A stretch of DNA of 64,000 nt from Flavobacteriaceae bacterium (GTDB taxonomy: Bacteria > Bacteroidota > Bacteroidia > Flavobacteriales > Flavobacteriaceae), in NCBI GenBank assembly GCA_016744415.1, contig JADGEL010000003.1:310001-374000 (forward strand), in the 5' to 3' direction. A program made the position numbers and the translations under genes. Positions 33,538-42,722 of this stretch are shown here, one piece after another. The notes beneath the pieces are model-generated. The model was not told the DNA's origin. It saw nothing but the letters and a program-made list of their open reading frames with translations, and searched no databases. Numbering within the stretch: the first letter of the stretch is position 1; each line of letters begins with the position of its first letter.

Positions 33538-34005
33538 TTATCTCAAATAAGAATTTAGCATCCACAATGTTTTTTCTGTTTCGGTGATATAATCACTCAT
33601 TAAACTCATTGTACCTTCATCATCAGCATCACCAGCTAAAGCTAAAATTTCGCGCTCTTTTAAGATTAAAACAGCGAAGTTTTTTACAACAATTTCTACT
33701 CCTATTTTACCATTTGTAATTCCTTTTTCAGCCTGTATTTCAGAAATTCCGATATAATCTGAAAAGGTATGTAAAGGTTCTCCCTCTAAGGTTAAAATTC
33801 GTTCAGCTACTTCATCAATTTTGATAACTGCATCATCGTATAATTCTTCAAATTTTAAATGCAATTCAAAAAATTCCTTTCCTTTTATATTCCAATGTAA
33901 GCCTCTTAAGTTTTGATAAAACAATTGATAATCTGCCAATAAATGATTTAATTGATTGATAAGTATTCCTGCTTTTTCTTTGTCTATTCCTATTAAATTT
34001 TTCAT
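33538..34005 (-). CDS. dps: Dps-family ferritin-like DNA protection protein
   Basis: The 155-residue four-helix protein has the Dps ferroxidase ligands laid out as LRGLHWNIKGKEFFELHLKFEELYDD (His, then Asp and Glu; shown as one family signature in two overlapping parts). It continues with KIDEVAERILTLEGEPLHTFSDY. Dps dodecamers oxidise and store iron with peroxide and shield DNA. The gene has an individual promoter, consistent with stress or stationary-phase control. Confidence 0.92.
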   Translation of the reverse strand: MKNLIGIDKEKAGILINQLNHLLADYQLFYQNLRGLHWNIKGKEFFELHLKFEELYDDAVIKIDEVAERILTLEGEPLHTFSDYIGISEIQAEKGITNGKIGVEIVVKNFAVLILKEREILALAGDADDEGTMSLMSDYITETEKTLWMLNSYLR

Positions 34006-34031
34006 GATATATTGATTTAAATATTACCACA

Positions 34032-34061
34032 CAAAGATACAATTTATTATAGCATCATCAA
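34032..34061 (-). promoter_or_regulatory. Promoter of dps
   Basis: On the minus strand, TATCTTTG (34039-34032) with TTG (34061-34059) 19 bp upstream, 27 nt before the ATG. Confidence 0.65.
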
Positions 34062-34189
34062 AATTGATTGTTTTTATATTGTAATAGTATTTATTTATTT
34101 TAAAGCAGTCTAAATTAAAAACAATCTAGTACCTAGCTCTTCAAATATTTTGTAAATTGCATTAACTAAAGAAAGTTAATCGATTCGTT

Positions 34190-35239
34190 TTGAAACATAA
34201 AGAAGCCCAAAATAGATTTCTTATTTTTTTGAAAGATAAAAGAAAGAAAAACATTTTAAAAATGTTTTGGGAAGCTTCCTATTTATGGGTTAGCAAAAGA
34301 GAAATTCCTTTCTATTATTTTAAGTATCAATATCGAAAATCTGTAACTAACTTCAAAGATTATTTAAGTACCAAAGAAGGGGCGCAAATCCAAAAAAGTC
34401 AACTTTTTCATAAAGATGAGCTTATCTCGATTATGTCAAACAAACTTAGCTTTTCTATTTATTGTAAAAAAAACAGATTACCCATTGCTAAAATGGTTAG
34501 TTATAATCTAGATTCAAATTTCTTTTTTGAAGGTAAAGTTTTTAAAGTTAAAAATTCTGAAGATCTTTTTGCTTTTTTTAGTCATGTCTTTGATAAAACA
34601 GCACTTCAAAATATTTTTATAAAACCACTTGCTCAATATGGCGGTACAGGTTGCTTTAAAATAAATAAAAATAATTTAAAAGATAGTGTTGAGCATTACA
34701 GTAAGAATATGATTGGCATTGGTTGCATACATGAAGAAGTTATACATCAACATGAAGACATTAATAAAATCCATAAAAATTGTATTAATTCTGTTCGCCT
34801 TTTAACCTATATTGACCAAAATAATAACACCAATATTATTGTTGCATATATGCGATTTGGTATTGGCAAAAGCGTTGTTGATAATGTCAGCTCTGGTGGA
34901 TTTCAAATAGGTGTAAATTTAGAAACTGGTACCTTGCAAGAAAAAGGACACCAAGACATGGAGTTTGGTGGAGCAGAGCTTTATAAACATCCTACTAGTG
35001 GGTTTATCTTTAAGAATTTTAAGATTCCTTATTTTAAAGAAATATTGGATTTAACCAATAAAGCAAGTGGTTTTTTACCCGACCGAATTATAGGTTGGGA
35101 TATTGCTATAACTCCGAATGGCCCTGTTTTGATTGAAGCCAATGAATACCCTTCAATTTTTGGCCCAGACATTATTTATGGTGGACTAAAGAAGCATCCG
35201 AAAATAAAAGAATTGCTATTAGAATTGAAAAAAAATTAA
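34190..35239 (+). CDS. Sugar-transfer-associated ATP-grasp protein, first of a tandem pair
   Basis: The 349-residue protein starts at TTG 34190. The start is supported because its first 20 residues align with those of the downstream paralogue (QNRFLIFLKDKRKK against QNRLRIFLKDKNKK). ATP-grasp marks include IFIKPLAQYGGTGCFKI (nucleotide lysine and glycine loop), IHEEVIHQH, SVRLLTY, and the metal-binding DIAITPNGPVLIEANEYPS. This matches the family described as sugar-transfer-associated ATP-grasp, usually found with glycosyltransferases in polysaccharide clusters; none is adjacent here. The substrate is unknown; ligation of an amino acid or similar group to a sugar or carrier is inference. Three nucleotides separate it from its paralogue. 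Confidence 0.75.
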   Translation: MKHKEAQNRFLIFLKDKRKKNILKMFWEASYLWVSKREIPFYYFKYQYRKSVTNFKDYLSTKEGAQIQKSQLFHKDELISIMSNKLSFSIYCKKNRLPIAKMVSYNLDSNFFFEGKVFKVKNSEDLFAFFSHVFDKTALQNIFIKPLAQYGGTGCFKINKNNLKDSVEHYSKNMIGIGCIHEEVIHQHEDINKIHKNCINSVRLLTYIDQNNNTNIIVAYMRFGIGKSVVDNVSSGGFQIGVNLETGTLQEKGHQDMEFGGAELYKHPTSGFIFKNFKIPYFKEILDLTNKASGFLPDRIIGWDIAITPNGPVLIEANEYPSIFGPDIIYGGLKKHPKIKELLLELKKN

Positions 35240-35242
35240 ATT

Positions 35243-36289
35243 ATGGCTGTGAATCAACAAAACAGGTTGCGTATATTTTTAAAAGACAAAAACAAAAAAA
35301 GTCTTTTTAAAATGTTTAGAGAATCTATGTATTTATGGATTAGCAAAAGAGAAATTCCTTTTTATTACTTTAAATATCTTTATCGCAAAAATGTGGTAAA
35401 TTACAAAGACTATATTAGTACAAAAGAGGCACATAAAATCCAATTCCAAGATACTTTTCATAAACCTGAGCATCTTTCAATCATCTCAAACAAATTAAGT
35501 TTTTCTATTTTTTGTGAACAAAATAATCTTCCTGCTCCTCGATTAATTAGCCACAACCTCAATTCTAATTTTATTTTTAAGGGAGAGCTTTTTAAAGTAG
35601 CTTCAAAAAAAGATTTGTATAATTTTTTTAAACTTGTTTTCAATGAGACTCATCATGAAAATATTTTTGTAAAACCATTGTCAATGTATGGTGGTACAGG
35701 TTGTTACCGCATCAACAAACAAAATTTACAGAATGGTATTGATGCGTGTAATGAATTTGTGATCAACAATAGTTGCATTCATGAAGAAGTTGTTTTGCAA
35801 CATCCCGAAATAAATAAAATTCATGCCGATTGCATCAATACCATCCGCATGGAAACATTTATTGATAAACAAGGAAAAACACATTTACTTTCAGCATTTA
35901 TGCGATTTGGAGTTGGCAAAAGTTTTGTTGACAATGCACATTCTGGTGGGTTTTACGTCGGTATTAATTTAGATACTGGCACTTTAAAAGAAATTGGACA
36001 TCAATATATGGAATATGGTGGAGCAACTTTAACCGCACACCCTGATAATAATTTTGCCTTTGGCGGATTTAAAATTCCGCTATTTAAAGAAGCTGTTGAA
36101 TTAACTATGAAATCTGTAGATTATATTCCTGATAGATATATTGGGTGGGATATTGCCATTTCAACAGATGGCCCAGTGATTATTGAAGCTAATGAATACC
36201 CGTCAATTTTCATGTCCGACATTGCTTACGGCGGATATTTAAAGCATCCTCTATATAAAGGAATCCTCGAAGAAGTTAGAAATAGTTGA
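35243..36289 (+). CDS. Sugar-transfer-associated ATP-grasp protein, second of a tandem pair
   Basis: This 348-residue paralogue of the preceding gene is clearly more than half identical by eye over its whole length. It keeps the same ATP-grasp residues (IFVKPLSMYGGTGCYRI, IHEEVVLQHPEINKIH, DIAISTDGPVIIEANEYPS). Differences cluster in the N-terminal third and around the loop after GHQYMEYGG, where substrate contacts might lie. It is expressed from the same message as the first copy. The duplication looks old enough for the copies to have diverged in specificity. Confidence 0.75.
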   Translation: MAVNQQNRLRIFLKDKNKKSLFKMFRESMYLWISKREIPFYYFKYLYRKNVVNYKDYISTKEAHKIQFQDTFHKPEHLSIISNKLSFSIFCEQNNLPAPRLISHNLNSNFIFKGELFKVASKKDLYNFFKLVFNETHHENIFVKPLSMYGGTGCYRINKQNLQNGIDACNEFVINNSCIHEEVVLQHPEINKIHADCINTIRMETFIDKQGKTHLLSAFMRFGVGKSFVDNAHSGGFYVGINLDTGTLKEIGHQYMEYGGATLTAHPDNNFAFGGFKIPLFKEAVELTMKSVDYIPDRYIGWDIAISTDGPVIIEANEYPSIFMSDIAYGGYLKHPLYKGILEEVRNS

Positions 36290-36317
36290 ATTTCAGAATA
36301 CTATAAGCCAATATTTT

Positions 36318-36325
36318 TACATTTG
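36318..36325 (+). promoter_or_regulatory. -7 box ahead of the acyl-CoA synthetase gene
   Basis: TACATTTG lies 47 nt before the preferred ATG at 36373. Confidence 0.4.
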
Positions 36326-36372
36326 AATACTCCCATTTATTTTGTATTTTGCGTACAAATAATTCTACATTT

Positions 36373-38151
36373 ATGTCTATAGAAGTTACACGCCTTTTTG
36401 ATTTTCCATATTATCAACTAGAAAAAAATCCAATAGAGAAATCATTGGTTACCAAAAAAAATGGAGAATGGATTGCAACTTCTACTCAAGAATATATTGA
36501 CAAAGCCAATGCAATTTCTCGTGCTTTGATAAAAATGGGGGTAAAACCCAACGATAAAATTGCCGTCATTTCCTCTTCAAACAGAACTGAATGGAATATT
36601 TTAGACGTTGGCATTTTACAAACAGGAGCACAAACTGTTCCTATCTACCCAACGAGTTCTAAAGAAAATTACGAGTATATTTTTAATCACTCTGAAGTTA
36701 CCCATTGCTTTTTATCTGATAAAGAATTGTTTGATAAAACAAAACAAATTAGAGATAATGTTCCTACTTTAAAAGAAATTTATTGTTTTGAAGATATTGA
36801 AGGGTGTAAACATTGGAATGAAGTTTTAGAATTTGGAGTAGATACATCCAATCAAGATGAAGTTGAAAAACGAAAAAATGTCATTAAAGAAACTGATTTA
36901 GCAACTATCATTTATACATCAGGTACAACAGGTACACCGAAGGGCGTTATGCTATCTCACAAAAATTTGGTAAGTAATGCTTTAGACAGTACAAATCGCT
37001 TACCGTTAGCTGGTGGTGATACTAAAATTTTAAGCTTCTTACCACTTTGTCATGTTTTTGAGCGCATGCTCATTTATCTATATCAATACAATTGCTTGTC
37101 TATTTATTATGCCGAGAGCATTGAAAAAATGCCTGAGAACATAAAAGAAGTGAAGCCTAACTTTATGAGTGTAGTGCCAAGACTGCTTGAAAAAATTTAT
37201 GATAAAATCATTGCTAAAGGTACTGATTTAACTGGTATCAAGAAACGACTGTTCTTTTGGGCAGTTGAAATTGGCTTGCAATACGAACCTTATGAAGCCA
37301 ACGGGTGGTGGTATGAAAAGAAACTCGCTTTAGCTAGAAAACTAGTTTTTTCTAAATGGAGAGAAGCACTTGGAGGTAACATCAATACAATGGTTTCCGG
37401 TAGTGCAGCTTTACAGCCTAGGCTAACCAGAGTTTTTGCAGCTGCAGGAATGCAAGTAATGGAAGGTTACGGATTAACAGAAACATCGCCAGTAATTACA
37501 GTGAATCAATATAAGAATAACTTCTTTAGAATTGGAACTGTTGGAAAAGCTATTGTCAATGTAGATATCAAAATTGCTGATGATGGAGAAATTTTAGTAA
37601 AAGGTCCAAATGTAATGATGGGTTATTATAAAGATGAAAAGAAAACTTCAGAAGTTATGACTGGAGATTATTTTCATACTGGAGACAAAGGAGAAGTTGA
37701 TGCTGATGGTTTTTTAACAATTACTGGCCGAAAAAAAGAAATATTTAAAACCTCTGGAGGTAAATATATCTCACCCGTTTTATTAGAAAACGTTGTAAAA
37801 CAATCTCGTTTTATTGAACAGATTATGGTTGTTGGAGAGGGTGAAAAAATGGCAGCTGCTATCATACAGCCTAATTTTGAATTTTTAAGAGAATGGGGTA
37901 TCAGACATGGTTTTAGTTTAGATACATCTCACGAAGATATCATCGCGAATGAAAAAGTGATTGAACGTATTTATCAAGAAGTTGAAGAAGCAAACAAAAA
38001 TTTTGGCAAATGGGAAACGATCAAGTGTTTTGAATTAACTTCTGATGTTTGGAGCGTTGAAAACGAGCTACTCACCCCTACTCTAAAACCTAAACGAACA
38101 ATCATCAAAGAAAAATACATCGATTTATACAACAAAATGTATTCAAAATAG
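36373..38151 (+). CDS. Long-chain acyl-CoA synthetase (AMP-forming)
   Basis: From ATG 36373 the protein has 592 residues; an upstream TTG at 36349 adds eight residues with no family support. Motifs: TIIYTSGTTGTPKGVMLSHKN (A3 P-loop), MEGYGLTETSPVI (A5), YFHTGDKGEVDADGFLTITG (A7/A8), and the catalytic lysine near the end (PTLKPKRTIIKEKY). The family activates long-chain fatty acids to acyl-CoA at the cytoplasmic membrane for beta-oxidation or phospholipid use. A promoter for dnaX begins at the base after its stop codon. Confidence 0.9.
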   Translation: MSIEVTRLFDFPYYQLEKNPIEKSLVTKKNGEWIATSTQEYIDKANAISRALIKMGVKPNDKIAVISSSNRTEWNILDVGILQTGAQTVPIYPTSSKENYEYIFNHSEVTHCFLSDKELFDKTKQIRDNVPTLKEIYCFEDIEGCKHWNEVLEFGVDTSNQDEVEKRKNVIKETDLATIIYTSGTTGTPKGVMLSHKNLVSNALDSTNRLPLAGGDTKILSFLPLCHVFERMLIYLYQYNCLSIYYAESIEKMPENIKEVKPNFMSVVPRLLEKIYDKIIAKGTDLTGIKKRLFFWAVEIGLQYEPYEANGWWYEKKLALARKLVFSKWREALGGNINTMVSGSAALQPRLTRVFAAAGMQVMEGYGLTETSPVITVNQYKNNFFRIGTVGKAIVNVDIKIADDGEILVKGPNVMMGYYKDEKKTSEVMTGDYFHTGDKGEVDADGFLTITGRKKEIFKTSGGKYISPVLLENVVKQSRFIEQIMVVGEGEKMAAAIIQPNFEFLREWGIRHGFSLDTSHEDIIANEKVIERIYQEVEEANKNFGKWETIKCFELTSDVWSVENELLTPTLKPKRTIIKEKYIDLYNKMYSK

Positions 38152-38159
38152 TAACTTTG
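38152..38159 (+). promoter_or_regulatory. -7 box of dnaX
   Basis: TAACTTTG begins one base after the stop of the preceding gene and lies 25 nt before the dnaX ATG. Confidence 0.5.
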
Positions 38160-38184
38160 TTTTTTAGATTTTTCAAATAAATTC

Positions 38185-39897
38185 ATGGAGCATTTCATAG
38201 TATCGGCACGTAAGTATAGACCCCAAACTTTTAAAGAAGTTGTTGGACAACAGTCTATCACCAATACGTTAGAAAATGCAATTAAGAATAATCATTTAGC
38301 TCAGGCTTTATTATTTACTGGGCCTCGTGGTGTTGGTAAAACTACTTGTGCTCGAATTTTGGCAAAGCAAATAAATCAGGATGGAAAAACAGAAGTAAAC
38401 CCTGATGAAGACTTTGCCTTTAATATATTTGAATTAGATGCTGCCTCAAACAACTCAGTAGATGATATTCGTAGTTTAACAGATCAGGTTCGGATTCCTC
38501 CACAAGTAGGAAAATACAAAGTCTATATTATTGATGAGGTACACATGTTATCCTCATCAGCATTTAATGCATTTTTAAAAACACTAGAAGAACCACCTGC
38601 TCATGCTATATTTATTTTAGCAACAACAGAGAAACATAAAATAATTCCGACCATCTTATCTCGTTGTCAGATCTTTGATTTTAAAAGAATCAACGTTTTA
38701 GATGCCAAAAATTATTTAAAGGATATAGCAAAGAAAGAAAATGTAAACGCTGATGATGATGCTTTGCATATTATTGCCCAAAAGGCAGATGGAGCTATGC
38801 GAGATGCACTTTCTATTTTTGATAGAGTTGTTAGTTTTTCTGGTTCTAATTTAACGCGACAAGCTGTTACTGAAAATTTGAATGTATTAGATTATGATGA
38901 ATATTTTAATACAACCGATTTACTATTAACCAATAACATTCCTAATGTATTAATACAATTCAATACTATTTTATCTAAAGGCTTTGATGGACATCATTTT
39001 ATAAATGGATTAGCTTCACACTTTAGAGATTTATTGGTAGCTAAAGACAAAGCTACTATACCTCTTTTAGAAGTTGGAGATAATGCAAAAAAGCGTTACT
39101 TAGATCAATCTCAAAAAGCATCTTTGCAATTTCTTATGCAAGCAATTGACAAAGCAAATGATTGTGACTTAAAATATAAAACCAGTAAAAATCAACGACT
39201 ACTGGTAGAACTTACCTTAATGCAATTAGCCTCTATCACTTTTGATGGAGAAAAAAAAAATAGTAAAAACTACATAATTCCAGCAAAATTCTTTAGTCAC
39301 ATTCTAGTTGATGAAAAAATTGATGCACCAACTATTGTAACTCCACAGGTTACAGAAAAAAAAGAATCCTATAAAAAACCTACTATTCCAAAACCAGCAA
39401 TTCCAAAAATTGTAGCCTCCAATATTTCGAGTGAACGAAGACGAGGTGCTTCTAACTTATCTTTAAAAAGTGTTCAGTTAAAAAAAGAAATATTAGAAAC
39501 TGAGGTTGAAGTAATTGATTATAGTATACTTCCAAAAACTGAATTTACCGAAGTTCAATTTCTTAGTGCTTGGAAGCAATATATCACAGATTTACAAAAC
39601 AAAGGCAAGAAAGACATTGCCTCAATCATTGATGCTGATACTCCTAGAGTAGAAGGTTTTAAAATTTTTATCACTTTACCAAACAGCATGATGAAGTCTA
39701 AGCTGAAAGCTCATCAACCTAAACTTTTAAAATTTTTACGTAATAAATTAAACAATTATAGCATCGATATAGAAGTAGATGTGAATGAAATTGTTGAAAA
39801 GAAATTTGCCTATACTCCACAAGAGCGCTACGAAAAGTTAAAAGAAAAAAATCCGATGTTAGAGGATTTTAGAAAAATGTTTGGTTTGGATTTGTAG
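38185..39897 (+). CDS. dnaX: DNA polymerase III subunit gamma/tau
   Basis: The 570-residue protein starts ARKYRPQTFKEVVGQQSI, the family signature. It has Walker A TGPRGVGKTTCARILA, DEVHMLSSSAFNAFLKTLEE (Walker B and SRC region) and TILSRCQIFDFKRI. The usual zinc-binding Cys4 segment after Walker A is replaced by a short sequence (KQINQDGKTEVNPDEDF) without cysteines, as is common in Bacteroidota. The C-terminal 200 residues are low-similarity, tau-like. It is the clamp loader ATPase. No frameshift signal is obvious. Confidence 0.94.
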   Translation: MEHFIVSARKYRPQTFKEVVGQQSITNTLENAIKNNHLAQALLFTGPRGVGKTTCARILAKQINQDGKTEVNPDEDFAFNIFELDAASNNSVDDIRSLTDQVRIPPQVGKYKVYIIDEVHMLSSSAFNAFLKTLEEPPAHAIFILATTEKHKIIPTILSRCQIFDFKRINVLDAKNYLKDIAKKENVNADDDALHIIAQKADGAMRDALSIFDRVVSFSGSNLTRQAVTENLNVLDYDEYFNTTDLLLTNNIPNVLIQFNTILSKGFDGHHFINGLASHFRDLLVAKDKATIPLLEVGDNAKKRYLDQSQKASLQFLMQAIDKANDCDLKYKTSKNQRLLVELTLMQLASITFDGEKKNSKNYIIPAKFFSHILVDEKIDAPTIVTPQVTEKKESYKKPTIPKPAIPKIVASNISSERRRGASNLSLKSVQLKKEILETEVEVIDYSILPKTEFTEVQFLSAWKQYITDLQNKGKKDIASIIDADTPRVEGFKIFITLPNSMMKSKLKAHQPKLLKFLRNKLNNYSIDIEVDVNEIVEKKFAYTPQERYEKLKEKNPMLEDFRKMFGLDL

Positions 39898-39958
39898 TGA
39901 AATTATTTCATTAGTCGTATTGTCAATCTCCCTATACTTAAAGTAATCTTTAAATGTC

Positions 39959-40030
39959 TGTCTTCTTCTCACGAACGTGGGGAACCATTTTAAGACTCTA
40001 TGGATTCTCTCTTTCGAAGGGGAAAGGCAA
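39959..40030. repeat. Degenerate REP/MITE-like inverted-repeat element, copy 2
   Basis: The left arm (39959-39988) and right arm (40001-40030) match as reverse complements at 18 of 30 positions. The right arm shares TATGGATTCTC and CTTTCG with copy 1 at 20225-20302. It lies in the 287-bp gap between convergent dnaX and sulP. Short open frames crossing it (39954-40162) are by-products. Confidence 0.6.
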
Positions 40031-40184
40031 TTCTACACTTTCATCGGTAAACGTAATACGGAACATGCTGAGTTGCATGCAAACATATCCTTTCCTGTTC
40101 CAAACAATACATTACGTCAATTATCTTTTTCAGGAGTTCCTAAAATAAAACTAATATTTTAAATTAAGAATAATCGGAGAACAC

Positions 40185-42428
40185 TTATAATTTTTTTGGT
40201 GGGTTTTTTAAATTCATATGTTTCACTAAATTACATGAAAAATCAAGCATATTCTTCACCTCATCTGTACGAGCAATATGAATATATTTAAAGATCATTA
40301 AGGCTTCACCATTACTTTCAATATGATGAATCTCATTTTCTTCTAAGAAAAGAATCAAATCATCCGTAAAAAATGCTCGGATGGAATCTTCATCTTCACC
40401 TGTTAATTGAAATTTATTGGAGAAATCGGCAAAATTCGAAAAATTAATATCTCTATTTGAACGTGAAAGAGCCTTTACTCGGTCAAACATTTTGTCAAAA
40501 AGACCTTCCTTATCAATAATAAATTTGGGAATTAAAGATGGCAATCTCACTATTTGCACCGTAGTTTGATATACTTCAAGAGCTAATAATGCTCCTTCAT
40601 CAAACACAATATCCGCAATTTCCCATTGTGTGTTATTCTCATCATCATGACCTTGTAGGGAGTTACTCTTCATCTCTATGGGGCGTGAATCAAAAAAATG
40701 AAAATTCCTGAGATATGAAGTGTTCCAGTCTACTTCTCGTTCAAATGACCAATGATTCGCAATCGCCAATTTCTGTAAACGTATTTGGCGGTTGGTAATT
40801 CGTTTTTTCACACGACCTGTAATAATTTTTAAAGCTCTATTATGACTTGTTGAGGCTACATGATGATCTAATCCCACTAACTGTACATTTCCTCCATTAA
40901 AGTCTTGAACACGTTTATACTCAATCAGGTTTTCCATTATTGATAAATCTATTAATCGAGTTTGGGTCATATCTATCCTTACCTTTGAACCATTTGGAAT
41001 AGGTTTTAGTAAATCATCTAATTGCAAGGCATATAAGAAATTTGTAATCCCTTTTAACTTAACGTCATAGGTTCCATTATCTAAATGGTAAACCTTAGAA
41101 CCTGATTTATAAATCATTTTAAAGAATTTCAAAAATCCTACCTTCGCTAATAGCATATGCAATATTAATGTGACTAAAATACCACCAATAATACCATAAA
41201 GTAAATCGGTAAATAATGTTATGATAAGGGTTGACGAAAGAAACAATAACTGTTCTACACCTTGATCATAAGTGTGTTTAAACACTTTTGGTGACGCCAA
41301 TTTAAATCCGGTATGCACCAAAATTGCAGCTAATGCAGCTAGAGGAATACTTTTTAAAACTGGAGCAAGAAAAACTACAAATAATAATAAGAATAAACCA
41401 TGATATAGGTTAGACCATTTGGTTTTGGCATTGCTATTAACATTTACTGTACTTCTAACAATTACATTTACTATTGGTAATCCTCCTAGTGCTCCAGAAA
41501 CCATAGTGCTTAAACCAACTCCTATTAAATCCTTATTCAAATTAGTAGTTCTTTTATAAGGATCTAAAGTATCAACCGCTCGAGCACTTGCCATTGAAAT
41601 TACAGTTGCAATGGTAGTAATAGACATTACTGTTAACCAAAATGGAAATGTTCCTATTCTACTAAAATCAGGATGAATAATACTATCTAATGGGTTTTCT
41701 GGAATACTTATCAAAAGATTGGGACTTACATTATAAGCATGTCCAAATAAAGTAATATTATGAGCATGAAAAAAATCAAATCCATAAACGATGGGTAAGG
41801 CTAGTAATAATACCCACATAGGTGCAGGAATAATTCTAATAAACTTAGTTTTAATTTTTTTGTAAAAAATCAATACTAAAACACCTAAAAAAGCAATAAT
41901 AAAAACAAAAGGGTTTAACTCAGGTATTTTATAAACTGCATCAAGGAGAATTCCAATTATAGTATCAGCTTCAGACTTTGTTCCTAAAGCAAAATGAATT
42001 TGTTTCGCAAAAATAATCACACCAATAGCTGCCAAGATACCGTGTAAAACTGAGGAAGGGAGTAGTTTTGCAAATCGTCCCATTTTTAATAAACCAAATA
42101 AAATTTGAATGGCTCCAGAAATGACAATGGCTGCCAAAACATAATTAATATTATTGTCTAAAATAGACAACCCACCTAATATAGCAGCAATAAGTCCTGC
42201 CGCGGGTCCGTTAATTGCTAAATTACTTCCTCTAAAAAATGTTGTTACAATTCCAGCAATAATAGCAGAGAGTAATCCAGACATAGGAGCAACTCCAGAG
42301 GCTACTGCTATTCCTAATGCTAAAGGTAAGGCTACAAGAGAAACACTTAAAGCGGCAGAAACATCATTACGCCAGTTTTCTTTTAGCCCTTTAATTCCAC
42401 TACTTGGTTCGAAGTCAGTATTATTCAT
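40185..42428 (-). CDS. SulP-family inorganic anion transporter
   Basis: The 747-residue protein has an N-terminal half with 10-14 membrane segments in SulP style: VSLVALPLALGIAVASGVAP, SGLLSAIIAGIVTTFFRGS, LPSSVLHGILAAIGVIIF, then ALGGLPIVNVIVRSTVN and a HTGFKLASPKVFKH linker. A STAS-like domain follows (KVRIDMTQTRLIDLSIMENL). The last 230 residues carry a further soluble region not seen in short SulP proteins. The transported anion (sulfate, bicarbonate or other) cannot be predicted; no carbonic anhydrase or sulfate gene is adjacent. No clear promoter box was seen in the 294-bp divergent gap shared with mnmE. Confidence 0.85.
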   Translation of the reverse strand: MNNTDFEPSSGIKGLKENWRNDVSAALSVSLVALPLALGIAVASGVAPMSGLLSAIIAGIVTTFFRGSNLAINGPAAGLIAAILGGLSILDNNINYVLAAIVISGAIQILFGLLKMGRFAKLLPSSVLHGILAAIGVIIFAKQIHFALGTKSEADTIIGILLDAVYKIPELNPFVFIIAFLGVLVLIFYKKIKTKFIRIIPAPMWVLLLALPIVYGFDFFHAHNITLFGHAYNVSPNLLISIPENPLDSIIHPDFSRIGTFPFWLTVMSITTIATVISMASARAVDTLDPYKRTTNLNKDLIGVGLSTMVSGALGGLPIVNVIVRSTVNVNSNAKTKWSNLYHGLFLLLFVVFLAPVLKSIPLAALAAILVHTGFKLASPKVFKHTYDQGVEQLLFLSSTLIITLFTDLLYGIIGGILVTLILHMLLAKVGFLKFFKMIYKSGSKVYHLDNGTYDVKLKGITNFLYALQLDDLLKPIPNGSKVRIDMTQTRLIDLSIMENLIEYKRVQDFNGGNVQLVGLDHHVASTSHNRALKIITGRVKKRITNRQIRLQKLAIANHWSFEREVDWNTSYLRNFHFFDSRPIEMKSNSLQGHDDENNTQWEIADIVFDEGALLALEVYQTTVQIVRLPSLIPKFIIDKEGLFDKMFDRVKALSRSNRDINFSNFADFSNKFQLTGEDEDSIRAFFTDDLILFLEENEIHHIESNGEALMIFKYIHIARTDEVKNMLDFSCNLVKHMNLKNPPKKL

Positions 42429-42684
42429 AATTCACACTCATTAATGGGCTTAATATACAATTTTTACAAAAAATTAAAACTTGTCAATATAATCTAAACT
42501 ATCTCTAGAAGAATGTATTACTGCTAAATCTAAAGTTACAATAATTTCATTATTACTTTTAATGATTATAGATGATAAGCCTAAACTTCTTTACAGCTTT
42601 TTTATATTATAAAAATTTTCTTAAAAATAGTTTTTTTAAAAGAATTACAAAGGGATGGGTGTGAAATATTTAAAAATTTAATGA

Positions 42685-42692
42685 TATTTTTG
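42685..42692 (+). promoter_or_regulatory. -7 box of mnmE
   Basis: TATTTTTG lies 30 nt before the ATG. Confidence 0.5.
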
Positions 42693-42722
42693 TATTCTAT
42701 TAAAGAATAGATAAATTTAGCA

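Noticed and set aside
39954-40162. Two short frames after dnaX
   Set aside because: Both are made of repeat-element sequence and have no start signals or conservation marks.
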